A program made the translations under genes and the position numbers. Of a stretch of 64,000 bases of DNA, positions 7,826 to 16,553 are shown piece by piece; the first letter of the stretch is position 1; every line of letters starts with the position of its first letter. The notes under the pieces are model-generated. The model searched no databases. It saw nothing but the letters and a program-made list of their open reading frames with translations, and had not been told where the DNA came from. The stretch comes from DASUAS01 sp963819475 (GTDB lineage: Bacteria > Actinomycetota > Acidimicrobiia > IMCC26256 > DASPTH01), in assembly GCA_963819475.1 (NCBI GenBank), contig CAWFWE010000004.1:1054001-1118000 (forward strand), given 5' to 3'.

Positions 7826-10766
7826 TCAGGGCGTTGGTTCCGTCAGGTCCTCGGTCGTCGCGTAGACGGCCCCGGCCGGAGCCCCGTCCGCCTCGGGGCG
7901 TGCGGATCCGGCGTGGTTGCCGCTGCGATGGATGGCTCGGTCGTCGGTGCCGAGGTACGAGGCGATGACGAGCGGGTTGTCGCGGATCTCGGCGGGTGTT
8001 CCCGCGGCGATGACGCGGCCTGCCTCGAGGCAATGCACCCGGTCGCTGATCGAGAAGATGAGTGGCATGTCGTGTTCGATGACGAGGAGCGTCGCGTCGA
8101 GCTCAGCCCGGAGCCGAAGCAGGAGGGGACCGAAGGCTTCGGTTTCTCGCTGTGCGACGCCGGCGGTTGGTTCGTCGAGACAAAGGACGCGAGCGTCGAG
8201 CGCGAGCAGGCACGCGAGCTCGGCGATACGACGTGTGCCGGTCGAGAGCTCACGGATGAACGCGTTGGCGTATCGTCCGAGTCCCACAGCCTCGATGAGA
8301 TCGTCGGCGTGAGCGAGCTTGCGTTGTTCGTCGGTGCGGTGAGCGGGAAGGCCGAGCACGGCGGCGGCGAGTGATGTACGAGCGTGGGCTTCGAGCGCGA
8401 CGGCGATCGTCTCCCGAACGGTGAGGTCGGGGAACAGGTGGGCTTGTTGGAAGGTTCGGCCGAGGCCGCTGAGCGCTCGGCGCGAAGGCGACTGGTGGGA
8501 GATGTCGTCGCCGAGGAGCTCGATGGTGCCGCGGCTCGGCACGAAGCCGCTGATCGCGTTCATGAGGGTCGTCTTCCCGGCTCCGTTCGCACCGATGAGT
8601 CCCACGACGGCGCCGCGTTCCACGGCGAAGGTCACGTCGTCGACAGCAGCGATCCCTCCGAAGTGGACGGAGAGATCTTCGACGCGAAGCGCCGGCGCGT
8701 CCCGGCCGCGCACGGCGCTGCTGCCCGGACCGTCGCCCGGCACGGACGGTAGGGACCCACTACGGGCCGCAACGACGGGGGCCGCCGCGGGAGCGTCGAC
8801 CTTCGGCGTCGTCCGCACCTTCCGTTCCGCGATCGTGAGGAGCCAATCTCGGAAGGAGTAGAGGATCCCGGCGAGGCCTCCCGGGAAGTACATGAGGAGG
8901 ACGAGCAGGCCAACGCCGCTGGTGAGGAGGGCGATGTTCGGGTCGTCGCCGAAGATGGCGGGGAGGCCGATGACCCAGAGGGCCCCGAGCACGGGTCCGA
9001 TGGTGGTTCCGACACCGCCGATCACTGCGATGGTGACGACGCTGATCGACGTGTCGACCGGGAACGACGAGACGCCGAACTGTACGAACAGGCCGGCGAA
9101 CAGGCCGCCCGCGAGGCCGCAGATCGCGCCCGACACGGCGAATGCGGTGATCTTGGCGCGGGTGGGTGACACGGTGAAGGCCGCGGTGGCCCGTTCGTTG
9201 TCCCGGGTGGCGATGAGCGAGCGCCCGATGCCGCTGTTGCGCAACCGCGCGACCACGACGATGGTCAGGACGAGGCCCGCCAGGCAGAGGTAGTAGTAGG
9301 TGCGTTGCGGGTGGAGGTCGATCGGGCCGAGGTGGGAGCGGGGCAGGATGGCCGCGGTGCTGTCCCCGAGGAACACCGAGCGGGAGAGCAACCACTGTTG
9401 GGTGGCGATCGCGAACCCGAGGGTGGTGACGGCCAGGAACAGACCTTTGACGCGCAGCGCGGGGAGGCCGACCACCACTGCGGCCGCGGTCCCGACCACT
9501 CCTCCGACCAGGAAGCCGAGGCCGAAGGGAACGCCGGCGGTGTGGAGCGCGGCAGTGGTGAACGCTCCGAGGCCGACGAACCCGAACTGGCCGAGCGAGA
9601 GTTGCCCGGCCCAGCCGGTGAGCACGGTCAGCGACAATGCAACGATCGCGAAGAGCACCATGCGGCTGTAGAGGAACTGGCTCGACGAGTGGGCGACGAT
9701 GATCGGGAGGACCACCAACGCGACGACGGCAGCGAGGCTCGCGAGCCGGGGCATCTTGCGGACCCACCACAGCTCCCGGAGGTTCGCGGGGATGGGCTTG
9801 ATGCGTGGTGCGAACGACCAGGTCGCGTCCTCGCTGTCGTCGCGTCCCGCGGCCTTGCCGCGGACGAGTACCAGCACGAGCACCAGTACGAACAGCACCA
9901 TGCTGATCAGCGACGGCGTGTTGATCACGTTCACGTAGAGGACCGCCTCGAGCACACCGATCGCGACCCCACCGGCGAGCGCGAGCGGCAACGACACCAT
10001 TCCGCCGATGAGCGCGGCCGCCAGGGCGCGCAACATGAGCCCGGCACCGGAGCCCTGTCCGGTGGCGGCACCGGCACCGATCTGGAACGGCCCGACGAGC
10101 ACTGCGGTGAGGGCGGCGAACCCACCGGCGATCGTCCACACCAACGTCGACATGCGTCGCGGACTCACGCCGGCCAGCGCGGCGGCGTCGGGATTCGCGG
10201 CGGACGCGCGAATCGCGCGTCCGTACCTGGTGCGCGAGGAACCAGGCGAGTGCGACCGTCACCAACGGCACGACGACGATCACGAGGATGTGCTCGCCGC
10301 GCACGAGGATTCCGCCGACGGTGAACTGCGTCGTGAACGCGGTGGGGAAGTCGAACTGGCTCTGGGGCGCCGGAAAGAGTAGTTCGAGCAACACCACGAG
10401 CTGGGTCACGCCGAGTGTCGCGACGAAGAGGATGACACGCGGAGCGTCGAAGAGGCGTCGGACGACGGTCAGCTCGATGACCGCCGAGAGCGCGGCGCCG
10501 GCGACGATCGCCACGGCCAGCGACGGGAAGAAACCCCATCCCCAGTTGTAGAAGAACCGCGACATCACCAGCGCCGAGAACGCCGCGAGCTCGCCGTAGG
10601 CAAAATTGATGACACGAGAGGAGCGGTAGATCAGCACGATGCCGACTGCGAGCACGCCGTAGACCAGCCCGGCGACGGCGCCGTTGAACAGCACCTGGTG
10701 GGGAAAGATCCACGTCGTCGGGTCGAGGTCGCTCGCCAGGATCGGGACGAGGTGCAGGGCGCTCAT
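7826..10766 (-). CDS. LivH-LivM-LivG fusion: HAAT-type ABC permease/permease/ATPase, one frameshift
   Basis: One polypeptide of about 980 codons joins both membrane subunits and one ATPase of a branched-chain amino acid/amide-type importer. Order: LivH (residues 1 to about 290, starting MSALHLVPIL, with VLIYRSSRVINFAYGE); LivM (to about 640, with TGWAGQLSLGQFGFVGLGAF); a linker; then LivG with Walker A GANGAGKTT and Walker B VLCLDEPTAG. The signature is LSTGTRR rather than LSGGQ. Inside LivH, near 10223-10233, the frame changes: ALAWFLAH stops aligning and YGRAIRASAANPDAAA resumes in another frame. This is compatible with one extra base or a two-base loss in a CAC/ACC run. The ATG at 10766 overlaps the stop of the preceding MFS-LivF gene (ATGA). 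The frameshift is probably an assembly error because all domains are otherwise intact. Confidence 0.85.
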
Positions 10767-12952
10767 CCGCCCTCCGAACCGAAGAAGACCGCGCGCAGGA
10801 GGTCGTCGCGCTGGAGAAGATCGTCGGCCGCGCCTTCGAAGCGGATCTCGCCCTTCTCCATGAAGATCGCGCGGTCGGCAATGCTGAGGCCGATGTTCAC
10901 AGACTGCTCGACGATGAGCATCGTGACGCCTCGTTCCTTGAGGCTCTCGATGACGGCCAGCAGTTCCTGGACCGTCTGGGGTGCCAAGCCCAACGAGAGC
11001 TCGTCGATCACGAGGAGCTCCGGTTCGAGCACCAGCGCCTTCGCGAGGGCGAGCATCTGCTGCTGACCGCCCGAGAGGGCGCCTGCCGGCACGCTCAGGC
11101 GGTCGGCGAGGGCGGGGAACAGCGCCAGCGAGCGGTCGATCCGCGCGTCCGCGGTCCGTGGAGCGCACGAGAAGGCGGCAACCCGCAGGTTGTCCCGGAC
11201 GCTGAGCGGCGCGAAGACCGCATGGCCCCCGGACACCTGGACCATCCCGCGCCGCACGCGCGCGGTCGGGTCCAGGTACGTGATCGCGTGCCCGTCCAGC
11301 CTGATGACGCCACGACTGGGAATCGCGAGGCCGCTGACGATGCGCAACAGGGTGGACTTGCCGGCGCCGTTGGTGCCGAGCAGGGCGACGGTCTCACCGC
11401 GCCGGATGTCGAGGTCGACGTCGAAGAGCACCTGGACGGAGCCGTAGCTGAAGTCGAGATCGCGGATCTGGAGCAGGGGGACCGGTCGCCCGGAGGCCTG
11501 AACGTCGGTGACGGCGCGCTCCTCGCGCAGCTCGTCGACGACGCGTGCCATGTCGGACGTGAGGAACCGGGCCGCGTACGCGATGAGGCCCGCGCCGAGC
11601 ACGACCGCGACGGGGACGCCGACCGACAGGACCGTCCGACGCCCGTACGCCTCACCGAGGGACGCGACGAGCGCGGCTCCCGCCGACGCGCCGACGAACA
11701 TCGAGCTCATGAAGGCGGCGCCACCCTGGGCCCGCATCTGCGGCGGAATGACCGCCAGGACGACGGGCGGCAGCGTCGCGAGCAGGCCGCACGCGCTCGA
11801 GAAGGCGACCGCCTCCCAGACTGCGAGGAGCCCGACGTTCGGCATCCACAGGCCGATCACCGACACGCCGCACACACCGAGCAGGACGGCTCCGAGTCGC
11901 AGCACGCGGGCCGGATGCTCGCGGAACCGATCGCCGGCGCGACGTCCGACCACCCACGCCGTCGGCGCGCCGGGGAGCGCGATCAGCGCGAGCAGCAGAC
12001 CGCGGTCCGTCGTGGTGAGCCCGAAGTGCTCGGCGAGGTAGAGGTTCAACGAGAGACCCCATCCGAGCAACACGAAGCCGAGCACCACCACACCGACCGT
12101 CATCAACCGCAGGGTGTCGATCTGGGCGAAGCGGGCGATGACGTGCGCGAAGGCAGGCTGCTCGGCGACGACCTCGCGATCATCGCCGAAGACGGCTTCG
12201 ACCTCGCTGCGGCCGCGACGAACGTCGCGTACACGCGTCCCGAGGATCGCCAACACTGCGATCGCCGCCGCCGCGGCGAGGAAGCCGACCCGCCACCCAT
12301 CTCGCCCGTCCGAACCCGCGCTCACGAGGGCCACCACCAGCGGTGCCACGACGAACGACGAGACTCCGATCGCGGTGTAGATGCTGAAGACCTCGGGGCG
12401 CGCCGCGAGCGGAGAGCGATCAGCGAGCAGTGCGACCTGCGCCGGCTGCGACGCGAGCAGCCCGACGCCCGCGCCGGCGCAGGCGACGAGGAAGACCCAG
12501 CGGTTGGTGCTGATGCCGGCGATGCCGACGGCGAGCGCCCCGAGCCCGGCCATGGCGCCCATGACGTGCGGGCGACTCGTCGTGGGGCGATCGACCAGGT
12601 TGCCGATCGGCTGCGCAACGAAGAAGAGCAACGCGGGTGCCATCACCACGTTGGCGAGGACGCGGTGGCCGAGGTCGAACTGGTGTCGCAGGTCGGGAGC
12701 CAACACCGCGAGCGTGGCGAACTCGAACAGCGCGAGGAACCAGAGCGCGCCGGTCGTCAGGAGCGTCGCTCGGCCGTCGGTGTCGAGCGCGCTCCGGACA
12801 CTCGTGCGCGTGACCCCGACGCCGGGCAGGACGTCGTGCGGCGCGTCGGACGATGGAGCGGGCGCGTGGTGTCGCGCCTGCCGCTCGGCCTCCTGGTCGA
12901 GCACCGTGGCCGCGAGCTGCGCGATGGGCGCCGCGTCGGGGGCGCTGTGCAC
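10763..12952 (-). CDS. MFS-fold membrane protein fused to LivF ATPase
   Basis: A 729-residue fusion. Residues about 35-450 form a 12-helix major-facilitator-like region (LLTTGALWFLALFEFATLAV, VMGAMAGLGALAVGIAGIS, LPGAPTAWVVGRRAGDRF). Residues about 485-729 are a LivF-type ABC ATPase with Walker A GTNGAGKST, signature LSGGQQQMLALAKAL, Walker B LLVIDELSLGLAP and the switch His region replaced by VEQSVNIG, as usual in LivF. The GTG at 12952 gives the reading VHSAPDAAP. Longer in-frame extensions run into the binding-protein gene and look like antisense. It sits between the binding protein (5 bases away) and LivHMG (4-base overlap), so it supplies the second ATPase of the importer. An MFS domain tied to an ABC ATPase is unusual; its transport role is unproven. 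Confidence 0.82.
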   Translation of the reverse strand: MHSAPDAAPIAQLAATVLDQEAERQARHHAPAPSSDAPHDVLPGVGVTRTSVRSALDTDGRATLLTTGALWFLALFEFATLAVLAPDLRHQFDLGHRVLANVVMAPALLFFVAQPIGNLVDRPTTSRPHVMGAMAGLGALAVGIAGISTNRWVFLVACAGAGVGLLASQPAQVALLADRSPLAARPEVFSIYTAIGVSSFVVAPLVVALVSAGSDGRDGWRVGFLAAAAAIAVLAILGTRVRDVRRGRSEVEAVFGDDREVVAEQPAFAHVIARFAQIDTLRLMTVGVVVLGFVLLGWGLSLNLYLAEHFGLTTTDRGLLLALIALPGAPTAWVVGRRAGDRFREHPARVLRLGAVLLGVCGVSVIGLWMPNVGLLAVWEAVAFSSACGLLATLPPVVLAVIPPQMRAQGGAAFMSSMFVGASAGAALVASLGEAYGRRTVLSVGVPVAVVLGAGLIAYAARFLTSDMARVVDELREERAVTDVQASGRPVPLLQIRDLDFSYGSVQVLFDVDLDIRRGETVALLGTNGAGKSTLLRIVSGLAIPSRGVIRLDGHAITYLDPTARVRRGMVQVSGGHAVFAPLSVRDNLRVAAFSCAPRTADARIDRSLALFPALADRLSVPAGALSGGQQQMLALAKALVLEPELLVIDELSLGLAPQTVQELLAVIESLKERGVTMLIVEQSVNIGLSIADRAIFMEKGEIRFEGAADDLLQRDDLLRAVFFGSEGG

Positions 12953-12957
12953 GTCGC

Positions 12958-14232
12958 TCAGAACCTCACAGGGAAGTAGTCGGTGGTCGGCACCCAGCAC
13001 TTGCAGGACGGCTTGTACTTCACCGACCGGATCTCGTCGGGAGCGTCGAACTTGTTCGGACCGAACGATCCCTTCCCGCCCGATCCGAGCTGGAAGTTCG
13101 TGAGGCCCTGCATGCCCTTCACGAACGAGGCCACCGTGAGGTCCTTGCCCGCGGCGGTCGCGGCCTTCTCGAACGTGTCGAAGAGGGCGCACGTGCTCGC
13201 GATGGATCCGTACACGTCGCTGCCCCACTTCGGTGCAGGAGTGCCGGTCTGCTTGGCGTAGGTGGAGATGCACTGCGCGTCGTACGGATCGGCCGGCTCA
13301 CCGACGGTCGCCGAACCGGTGCGGCGCCACGTGGTGCCGAGGGCGCCGTCGAGCTGGCCTTCGGGCGCGGACTGCGCGAGGTAGTCGGTCGTGCCCTCGG
13401 AGAGGTCGCTGGCGAAGTACTGCGGGTGGTAGTCGGCTTTCACGGCGGCCTGCATGAAGATCGGTGCGACGTAGCCGCTGACCGCGATGAAGATGCCGTC
13501 GACGCCTTCGTTCTTGAGGCGTTGCACGGCGGCGGGCACCGCGCCGATGCCTTCGGCGGTGAGGCCGATCGTGACCTTGTCCGCGATCGAGATGCCGTGC
13601 TGCTTCAAGGGCTTGACGAGCCCGTTCTCGATCGCGTCGTCGAACCCGGGCGTGTCCTCGAGGATCACCGCGAGCTTCTTGCCCTTGAGCGCCTTCGACT
13701 TCACGAGCGGATCGACCGACGCCTGGATCGCGTGCGTCGTCGTGAAGTTGAGGAGGTACAGGAGCTTGTTCGACTTCGCGACCAGCTCCTCGGGCGTGCC
13801 GCCGCCGAGGATCATGGGTGTCTTGTGCTGGCGGGTGACGCACAGGATCGGATCGCCGAACATCGACGGCGTGATGACCGCGAACACCTTGTCGTCTTCG
13901 GTGGCCTCGAGGCACTTGGCGCGCATGCTCGCGAGGATGTCGGTCGTGGCCGCAAACTTGTACGTCTTCATCTCGACCTTGCGGCCGTTGATCCCGCCGT
14001 GCTGGTTGAGCACGTCGACGTACGCCTTTGCCTGGGCCTCGAAATCACCCGTGTCGGGCAGGTTGAGCCCCGCCGGGAGCTCGGACAGATCCGGGTACAT
14101 GAAGGCGACGCGGATCGTCGTCGCGTCGACCCCGGGGGCCGCGCTCGACACGGCACCCCCTGCCGTGGCGGCGCTCATGGCGACGCCGAGCACCACGACG
14201 GCCACCATCGCCCGTACGACCCAACGCTTCAT
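12958..14232 (-). CDS. ABC transporter substrate-binding protein (Leu/Ile/Val-type)
   Basis: A 424-residue periplasmic-binding-type I protein exported by a typical signal peptide: MKRWVVRAMVAVVVLGVAMS, with cleavage likely after the Ala-rich stretch before VSSAAPGVDA. The mature part begins TTIRVAFMYPDL and has the family landmarks YVDVLNQHGGINGRKVEM, an early ligand loop and AVPAAVQRLKNEGVDGIFIA. It lacks a lipobox Cys near the cleavage site, so it may be secreted or held by its transporter. It is the first gene of the minus-strand operon with MFS-LivF and LivHMG. The ligand may be an amino acid, amide or aromatic acid; sequence alone does not decide. It is divergent from the TetR gene. Confidence 0.9.
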   Translation of the reverse strand: MKRWVVRAMVAVVVLGVAMSAATAGGAVSSAAPGVDATTIRVAFMYPDLSELPAGLNLPDTGDFEAQAKAYVDVLNQHGGINGRKVEMKTYKFAATTDILASMRAKCLEATEDDKVFAVITPSMFGDPILCVTRQHKTPMILGGGTPEELVAKSNKLLYLLNFTTTHAIQASVDPLVKSKALKGKKLAVILEDTPGFDDAIENGLVKPLKQHGISIADKVTIGLTAEGIGAVPAAVQRLKNEGVDGIFIAVSGYVAPIFMQAAVKADYHPQYFASDLSEGTTDYLAQSAPEGQLDGALGTTWRRTGSATVGEPADPYDAQCISTYAKQTGTPAPKWGSDVYGSIASTCALFDTFEKAATAAGKDLTVASFVKGMQGLTNFQLGSGGKGSFGPNKFDAPDEIRSVKYKPSCKCWVPTTDYFPVRF

Positions 14233-14276
14233 CGGTTCCCCCCGACACGGTTGTCATGCGGCGCTGACACTGTTAA

Positions 14277-14287
14277 GTTCAGTGAAC
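14277..14287. promoter_or_regulatory. 11-bp palindrome, putative TetR operator
   Basis: GTTCAGTGAAC (GTTCA-G-TGAAC) lies in the 107-bp divergent gap between the substrate-binding protein and the TetR gene. An overlapping CACTG/CAGTG inverted repeat flanks it. Its position suggests the neighbouring TetR protein binds here and may control both directions. No binding data are implied. Confidence 0.4.
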
Positions 14288-14339
14288 ACCTTTCGGACCG
14301 CATGATGATCGCGCCCTGTGGCCCTGTCAAGGAGACCCC

Positions 14340-15071
14340 GTGCCGAAGCGCACCACCACCCCCGAGGATCTCGCCCTGCCCTGGTGGTCCGAGCGGGCCG
14401 AACGCATCCCGCTGACCCGCAAGCTGATCCTCGAGTCGGCGATCGAGCTGATCGACCGCGACGGCCTCGAGGCGTTCAGCCTGCGCAAGCTGGCCGCCGA
14501 CCTCGGCGTCACGACACCGGCCCTCTACACCCACGTGCGAAACCGCGAGGAGCTCCTCGTCCTGGTGTTCGACGCGGTGGTCTCGCGGATGGACCTGCCC
14601 GACGACGACTCCACCGACTGGGCCGAGGACCTCCGCGTCATCGCCCGCTCGTGGCGGGAGACCATGCAGACCCATCGCGAGATGGCACGACTCTCCGCGA
14701 TCGGGATGCCGCTCGGCCCCAGCCTGCTCCGGCGGATGGACGTCGTCTTCGGCGTACTGCTCCGCGCCGGGCTGCCCCCACGTGACGCCTTCTCGATCGG
14801 CACCGCGTTCGCAGTCAACTTCATGGGCTACGCCCTGTTCATCGATGCCAACAACCCCGTGCGTCAGCTCGAACGTGCCGGCGCATCCCCGGAGACGGCG
14901 AAGGAGCAATGGGCGGAGATGCTCAGCGCGCTGCCCGCCGAGGCGATCCCGAACGTGGCCGCGCTGAGGACCTACTTCGAGATCGACACGGACGAAGACT
15001 CGGAGGTCTTCGACACGAGCCTCGACCTCCTGATCGACGCGGCGCGAGCGAGGATCGAGGGGGCCAACTGA
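14340..15071 (+). CDS. TetR family transcriptional regulator
   Basis: A 243-residue one-component repressor. The N-terminal helix-turn-helix is clear: LILESAIELIDRDGLEAFSL, then RKLAADLGVTTPALYTHVRN (recognition helix about residues 50-65). The C-terminal all-helical ligand and dimer domain is generic TetR_C. The GTG start at 14340 lacks a strong ribosome site. Its TGA overlaps the ATG of the carboxylesterase gene (TGATG), so regulator, esterase and beta-glucosidase form one operon. It probably senses an ester, glycoside or aromatic ligand handled by those enzymes, and represses its own operon and perhaps the divergent transporter. Confidence 0.9.
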   Translation: MPKRTTTPEDLALPWWSERAERIPLTRKLILESAIELIDRDGLEAFSLRKLAADLGVTTPALYTHVRNREELLVLVFDAVVSRMDLPDDDSTDWAEDLRVIARSWRETMQTHREMARLSAIGMPLGPSLLRRMDVVFGVLLRAGLPPRDAFSIGTAFAVNFMGYALFIDANNPVRQLERAGASPETAKEQWAEMLSALPAEAIPNVAALRTYFEIDTDEDSEVFDTSLDLLIDAARARIEGAN

Positions 15072-16552
15072 TGCCGACGCAGCAGCCGATCGTCACCATC
15101 CGTCAGGGCAAGGTTCGGGGCAGCACCGAGAACGGCGTCGCCGTGTTCCTCGGGATCCCCTATGCGCCGCCACCTCTCGGCGACCTGCGCTTCGGGCCGC
15201 CGGGCGCGCCTCCCCGGTGGGACGGCACACGTGACGCGTCCGCGTACGGCGCGACCGCATTGCAGCCCGCCCAGGACTTCACGCTCATCCCCGAGCCGCT
15301 CATCCCGGGCGAGAACCGCCTCAACCTCAACGTCTTCACGCCGCACCCCGGCGCCGCGAACCTGCCCGTCCTGGTGTGGATCCACGGTGGCGGCTTTCTC
15401 TCGGGTTGCAACGCCTCCCCGTGGTATCGGGGTTCGCGGTTCGCGCGCGACGGGGTGGTGCTCGTGAGCATCAATTACCGGCTCGCGGTCGAAGGATTCC
15501 TCCTCCTCGACGATGCTCCGTCCAACCGCGGCATGCTCGACATGATCGCCGCGCTCGAGTGGGTGCAGGACAACATCGCCGCGTTCGGCGGTGATCCGAA
15601 CCAGGTGACGATCGGTGGTCAGTCGGCCGGAGGCATGGCGTGCACGACCCTGCTCGCGATCCCGCGTGCGCAGCCGCTGTTCCGGGCCGCGATCGCGATG
15701 AGCGGTGCGGCACCGCGCCAGTCCTGCATGTCGCGCGCCGAGGCCGAAGTGGTGACGCTTCGTGCCGCCGGGCACCTCGGTGTGCGCCCTACGCGCGTCG
15801 GTCTTGCCGAGCTCACCGACGAGCGGCTGCTCGAGCTGCAGGTGGCGATCGGCGGCAGCATGGCCGCGCTGGGGGAGTCGGGGGACACGGCAGGTGATCC
15901 CCTCTCGCGCACCTTGCCGTTCGCTCCGATCGTCGACGGGGAGCTGATCTCGGCCGCACCATTCGACGAGATCCGATCCGGCGCCGGCGCCGACAAGCCC
16001 GTGCTCGTGGGCACGACCGCGGAAGAGATGAACATGGTCTCCGCCATGCTGGGCGCGACGGGCGCGGGCGTCGACGTCATCGCCGAACTGGAGCGGTTCG
16101 GACTCGCCGAGCGAGCCGCACGCGCCTACTGCGACGCGCATGCCGCGGATGCTCCCGACGCCGTGCTCGGACAGGCGCTCACCGACAGCCTCTTCAGGGT
16201 TCCCGCCATCCGGTTGGCCGAAGCGCGCGCCGAGGCCGCGGCACCGACGTACGACTACGAGTTCCGGTGGCGCTCGAACGGGTTCGGCGGGATCCTCGGC
16301 GCCTGTCATTGCCTCGACGTCCCCTTCGTGTTCGACAACCTCGACGCGCCGGGCATCGACACCGTCGTCGGTGCGGACCCCCCGGCAGAGCTCGCCGACA
16401 CCATGCATCGCGCGTGGGTCGACTTCGTCGCCGACCGCGCCCCCGGGTGGCCCCGGTACGACCTCGATCGACGAGCGACGATGGCGTTCGACACCGAGTC
16501 CACGATCGTGGACGACCCCTTGCGGTCCGTACGAACGCTGTGGGACACCTGA
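15071..16552 (+). CDS. Type-B carboxylesterase
   Basis: A 493-residue carboxylesterase/para-nitrobenzyl-esterase family hydrolase. Visible landmarks are the N-terminal TIRQGKVRGSTENGV and VFLGIPYAPPP, the oxyanion-hole motif WIHGGGF, and the nucleophile elbow GGQSAGG with Ser at about residue 185. The late His region is GACHCLDVPFVF, replacing the usual HGSEI.YVF. No signal peptide is present, so it acts in the cytoplasm. Its start overlaps the TetR stop and its stop is one base before the GH3 start. The pairing with a beta-glucosidase suggests stepwise breakdown of an acylated glycoside, or modification of a plant or aromatic ester. This is inference from context. Confidence 0.88.
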   Translation: MPTQQPIVTIRQGKVRGSTENGVAVFLGIPYAPPPLGDLRFGPPGAPPRWDGTRDASAYGATALQPAQDFTLIPEPLIPGENRLNLNVFTPHPGAANLPVLVWIHGGGFLSGCNASPWYRGSRFARDGVVLVSINYRLAVEGFLLLDDAPSNRGMLDMIAALEWVQDNIAAFGGDPNQVTIGGQSAGGMACTTLLAIPRAQPLFRAAIAMSGAAPRQSCMSRAEAEVVTLRAAGHLGVRPTRVGLAELTDERLLELQVAIGGSMAALGESGDTAGDPLSRTLPFAPIVDGELISAAPFDEIRSGAGADKPVLVGTTAEEMNMVSAMLGATGAGVDVIAELERFGLAERAARAYCDAHAADAPDAVLGQALTDSLFRVPAIRLAEARAEAAAPTYDYEFRWRSNGFGGILGACHCLDVPFVFDNLDAPGIDTVVGADPPAELADTMHRAWVDFVADRAPGWPRYDLDRRATMAFDTESTIVDDPLRSVRTLWDT

Positions 16553-16553
16553 C

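Noticed and set aside
8760..11168. 802-codon minus-strand frame
   Set aside because: Contains the real LivH N-terminus only in its middle; the rest is out-of-frame reading of LivF and LivM. The frameshift explains it.
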